Below, one piece after another: positions 61,839 to 64,000 of a DNA stretch of 64,000 bases (positions are counted from its first letter, which is position 1; each line of letters opens with the position of its first letter). Location of the stretch: assembly GCA_036946405.1 (NCBI GenBank), contig JAQIJC010000001.1:1557001-1621000 (forward strand). The letters are read 5' to 3'. The position numbers and the translations under genes were made by a program. This DNA comes from Sphingomonas phyllosphaerae (GTDB lineage: Bacteria; Pseudomonadota; Alphaproteobacteria; Sphingomonadales; Sphingomonadaceae). The notes below the pieces were generated by a model. The model did no database searches. It saw only the letters and a list, made by a program, of their open reading frames with translations, and was not told where the DNA came from.

Positions 61839-63384
61839 CGTGCGCCAGCGGCAAGGTGATGCGGAAAGTTGCGCCGCTCTCCGCGCCGTGATCGAGGGCG
61901 ATCGTGCCGCCCTGCGCTTCGAGCAGCGAGCGCGCGATCGGGAGGCCGAGGCCGGTACCGCCTTCGGTGCGACGGCTGGTGAAAAACGGTTCGAACACGC
62001 GATCGCGGTCACCAGGCGGGATGCCCGGACCATTGTCGCCGACCGTCAGGGTCACTGAGTCGAACACCTTCCCGCCGGTGATCGAAGCGCGGGTAGCGCC
62101 GGCCTGGCGGCTGTTTTCGATGAGGCTGGTCAGCACGGCCTCAACGGCGCCGTGCGGAACTGCTACCCGAGGCAATGTGACGGGCAGGTGCAGTTCGACG
62201 GCGAAGGTGCCGTGCGCATCCACGATGCGGCGCGCAGCGCCGATGACATCGGTCGTCACGCCGTCCGCGTTCTCGCCCATGTCGGCGCGTGCGAGGTCGA
62301 GAAGGCGGCTGACGAGATGTGTCAAACGGTCGGCATCCTCGGCGATGTTGGCGAGGAAGCGGTCACGATCCGCTGCAGCCATGTCGGGGTGGTCTTGCAG
62401 CAGCTCGACCGCGCCGCCGATCCCGGCCAGCGGCGTCTTGAACTCGTGGCTGACCGCGTGCGCAAAGTCGCGCAGGTAGCGCGAGCGCCGCTCGATCGCC
62501 GCGGCCATGCTGCCGAAATCGCGGTAGAGCGCCTGGATCTCGATCGCGGCGGTGGTCGGTGCATCGGGCACGCTGCCGCCGCCGCTCGCTACCGCGCGCG
62601 TGGCGGTGCCGAGCGCCTCGACCGGGCGGACGATGCCGCGCGACAGCAGACCGCTGAGTACGACCAACGTGCCGAAGATCAGGACGACGCCAAGCGCGAT
62701 CTTGCCGCGGTCCGCTTGCAGCCCATCGAGCAGCGCGCGGGGTTGATGCGAGAGCAGAAGGACGCCGACAACACGGCCATCGGCGATGACAGGGGTGGCA
62801 AGGTCGATGTGGAGATCGGCGGCTCGGCTCAGCCATTCCACGCCGCCCGGTTGCTGGTAGCCGGGGTTGCGTCGCAGGACGGTCGCCGGCTGCCCGCGGA
62901 GCGCCGCGCACACCTCCGGCAAGCCGCTATCATCGCCGCCAGCCTGCCCCCCGGTGAGCAGCCGGCCGTGATCGTCGAGCAATATGATGTCGGCGCCCGT
63001 CGCCGCCGAGGTAAGGCGCAAGGCGGGGGCGACGCGGCGGCTCCAGTCACGAGCGACCGCGTCCGACGTGCTGGCCGCCGCGCGGGGCGCGGGGCGCGCC
63101 GGGAGGATCGGGGTCAACCGCAGATCGATCGCGGGCGATCGTGCGCGCGGCACGGCGACCGGCCCGTCGCCGTTCCATGCCAGCGCTGCGGTTGCCGAAA
63201 GCGCCGAGGCCTGCGCGATCATCTCCGCTTCGGTCTGTCGCACCAGGGCGTTTTCGTACACGCGCAGGAACAATGCGCCGAAGCCCGGCAGTGCGGCGAC
63301 GAAGGTAAAGGTCAGTAGCAGGATCGTCCGCAGTCGCAGCCGCGGCCAGTGCCGGCGGACGACGCGCTTGAACGGCTCGATCAC
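61831..63384 (-). CDS. Two-component sensor histidine kinase
   Basis: The protein is 517 residues from GTG 63384, in a GTGA overlap with the response regulator (an in-frame TTG at 63396 is less likely). One helix near the N terminus (TILLLTFTFVAALPGFGALF) is followed by a periplasmic sensor of about 200 residues. A second helix (LGVVLIFGTLVVLSGLLS) and HAMP follow, then HisKA with FAHAVSHEFKTPLAGIGG. The HATPase domain has SLIENSRQAG, VGDNGPGIPPGD and GTGLGLPIARSLL. The conserved G boxes are intact. The signal is unknown. CreC/ChvG-like architecture. Confidence 0.9.
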   Translation of the reverse strand: MIEPFKRVVRRHWPRLRLRTILLLTFTFVAALPGFGALFLRVYENALVRQTEAEMIAQASALSATAALAWNGDGPVAVPRARSPAIDLRLTPILPARPAPRAAASTSDAVARDWSRRVAPALRLTSAATGADIILLDDHGRLLTGGQAGGDDSGLPEVCAALRGQPATVLRRNPGYQQPGGVEWLSRAADLHIDLATPVIADGRVVGVLLLSHQPRALLDGLQADRGKIALGVVLIFGTLVVLSGLLSRGIVRPVEALGTATRAVASGGGSVPDAPTTAAIEIQALYRDFGSMAAAIERRSRYLRDFAHAVSHEFKTPLAGIGGAVELLQDHPDMAAADRDRFLANIAEDADRLTHLVSRLLDLARADMGENADGVTTDVIGAARRIVDAHGTFAVELHLPVTLPRVAVPHGAVEAVLTSLIENSRQAGATRASITGGKVFDSVTLTVGDNGPGIPPGDRDRVFEPFFTSRRTEGGTGLGLPIARSLLEAQGGTIALDHGAESGATFRITLPLAHDA

Positions 63385-64000
63385 GCCGCGCCGCAATTGC
63401 CGAGGCGATAGCCGATCCCGGCGCGCGTCTCGATCACGTCGTCGGCCCCGACGCGCGCGAACTTGGCCCGCAGGTTGCGGATGTGGCTGTCGATCGTGCG
63501 ATCGGTGACGGCGAAGCCGGGGCCGTGCAGCCGGTCAATGATCGCGTCGCGACCGAACACTTTCGACGGCATCGTCGCCAGGGTGCGCAGGATGCCGAAT
63601 TCGGTGACGGTCAGCGTGACGGACTGTCCCGCCCAGCTCGCCTGCCATCCGTCGGTGTCGAGCGACAATCGCCCGCGGCGCAGGACGCCGGCCGTCGCCT
63701 CCGCCACGATCGGCGGACGCGCGGCGACGCGGCGCAGGATCGCCATCACCCGCGCCACCACCTCGCGCGGGGAGAAGGGCTTGGTGACGTAATCGTCCGC
63801 GCCCAGCTCGATTCCGAGCACACGGTCGAGTTCGTCGTCGCGACTCGACAGGAACAGGATGGGCACGTCGCTGCTCGCGCGCAGGCGGCGGCAGACCTCG
63901 ATCCCGTCCAGGCGCGGCATGTTGATGTCCAGCACGATCAGGTCGGGCGCGGATGCCGCCGCCGCCAGCGTCGCCTCTCCGTCACCGGCCTCGATCGTGT
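63381..64000 (-). CDS. OmpR-family response regulator (5' end beyond the window)
   Basis: About 206 residues are visible. The receiver has phosphoacceptor Asp in LIVLDINMPRLDG, later LSSRDDE and the VTKPFSP Lys. A winged helix follows (LTVTEFGILRTLATMPSKVF; TIDSHIRNLRAKF; ETRAGIGYRLG). It is the output partner of the kinase whose gene overlaps its stop by 4 nt. The start codon lies past position 64000, and the open frame continues to the edge. Confidence 0.92.
   Translation of the reverse strand, partial: TIEAGDGEATLAAAASAPDLIVLDINMPRLDGIEVCRRLRASSDVPILFLSSRDDELDRVLGIELGADDYVTKPFSPREVVARVMAILRRVAARPPIVAEATAGVLRRGRLSLDTDGWQASWAGQSVTLTVTEFGILRTLATMPSKVFGRDAIIDRLHGPGFAVTDRTIDSHIRNLRAKFARVGADDVIETRAGIGYRLGNCGAA

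Noticed and set aside
1..64000. tRNA, rRNA, insertion sequences, prophage or integration sites
   Set aside because: None were recognised on either strand; no transposase, integrase or phage-structural protein is encoded.

Overview
The window looks like chromosome from an alphaproteobacterium of the Sphingomonadaceae, most likely Sphingomonas or a close relative. The evidence is very high GC with long antisense open frames, five large TonB-dependent receptors, dispersed GC-rich palindromic intergenic repeats and many GTG/TTG starts. This placement is inference from gene style; no rRNA or other marker gene is present. No tRNA, rRNA, insertion sequence, prophage or CRISPR array was seen.

Layout. 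(1) 1-2729: the first codons of a leftward gene cut by the edge, a family 2 glycosyltransferase, a small secreted YbjQ-like protein and a pair of paralogous secreted proteins. (2) 2746-8807: a GH115 alpha-glucuronidase and the TonB receptor that precedes it, with a LacI-type operator at the receptor promoter. (3) 9270-12411: a Fur box, a siderophore-type receptor and ydfG. (4) 12416-17328: a secreted beta-rich protein, an Hpt phosphotransfer protein, and a response regulator / hybrid kinase / receiver operon with 4-nt overlaps. (5) 17337-25040: a four-gene leftward operon of secreted DUF11-type proteins ending in a 1647-residue protein whose C-terminal half looks like an outer-membrane barrel. 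(6) 25210-31256: a receptor, a PQQ-type sugar dehydrogenase, and AraC and LuxR regulators.

(7) 31578-36262 is the most unusual region. It is a five-gene operon resembling the Pseudomonas Fap functional-amyloid system: a 495-residue Asn/Ser/Thr-rich repeat protein, a 119-residue protein sharing its C-terminal module, a C39 peptidase with an intact Cys/His/Asp triad (FapD-like), a FapE-like protein and a coiled-coil plus barrel protein (FapF-like). The LuxR regulator lies divergently upstream. A chemotaxis receptor follows on the other strand.

(8) 38155-45401: receptor, GPH-type symporter and AtsK/TauD dioxygenase in one operon, then a YezD-like protein and a type I sulfatase, suggesting scavenging of sulfate esters. 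(9) 45675-50164: GH43, GH29 fucosidase, sugar acetyltransferase and a second GH43. (10) 50325-60434: a pectin/rhamnogalacturonan locus. DUF2264 and DUF4861 proteins diverge from a GntR regulator followed by a receptor, a hexuronate-type MFS transporter, a GH105 unsaturated glycuronyl hydrolase, kduI and kduD. Two nearly identical 13-bp sites flank the GntR gene. (11) 60569-64000: an overlapping leftward operon of response regulator (cut by the window end), sensor kinase, DUF2809 membrane protein and dienelactone hydrolase.

Together the window describes a plant-polysaccharide specialist. Receptors import oligosaccharides, periplasmic hydrolases and a sulfatase trim them, symporters move uronates inward, and KduI/KduD feed the KDG pathway. 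A probable surface amyloid and a DUF11 surface system may provide attachment.
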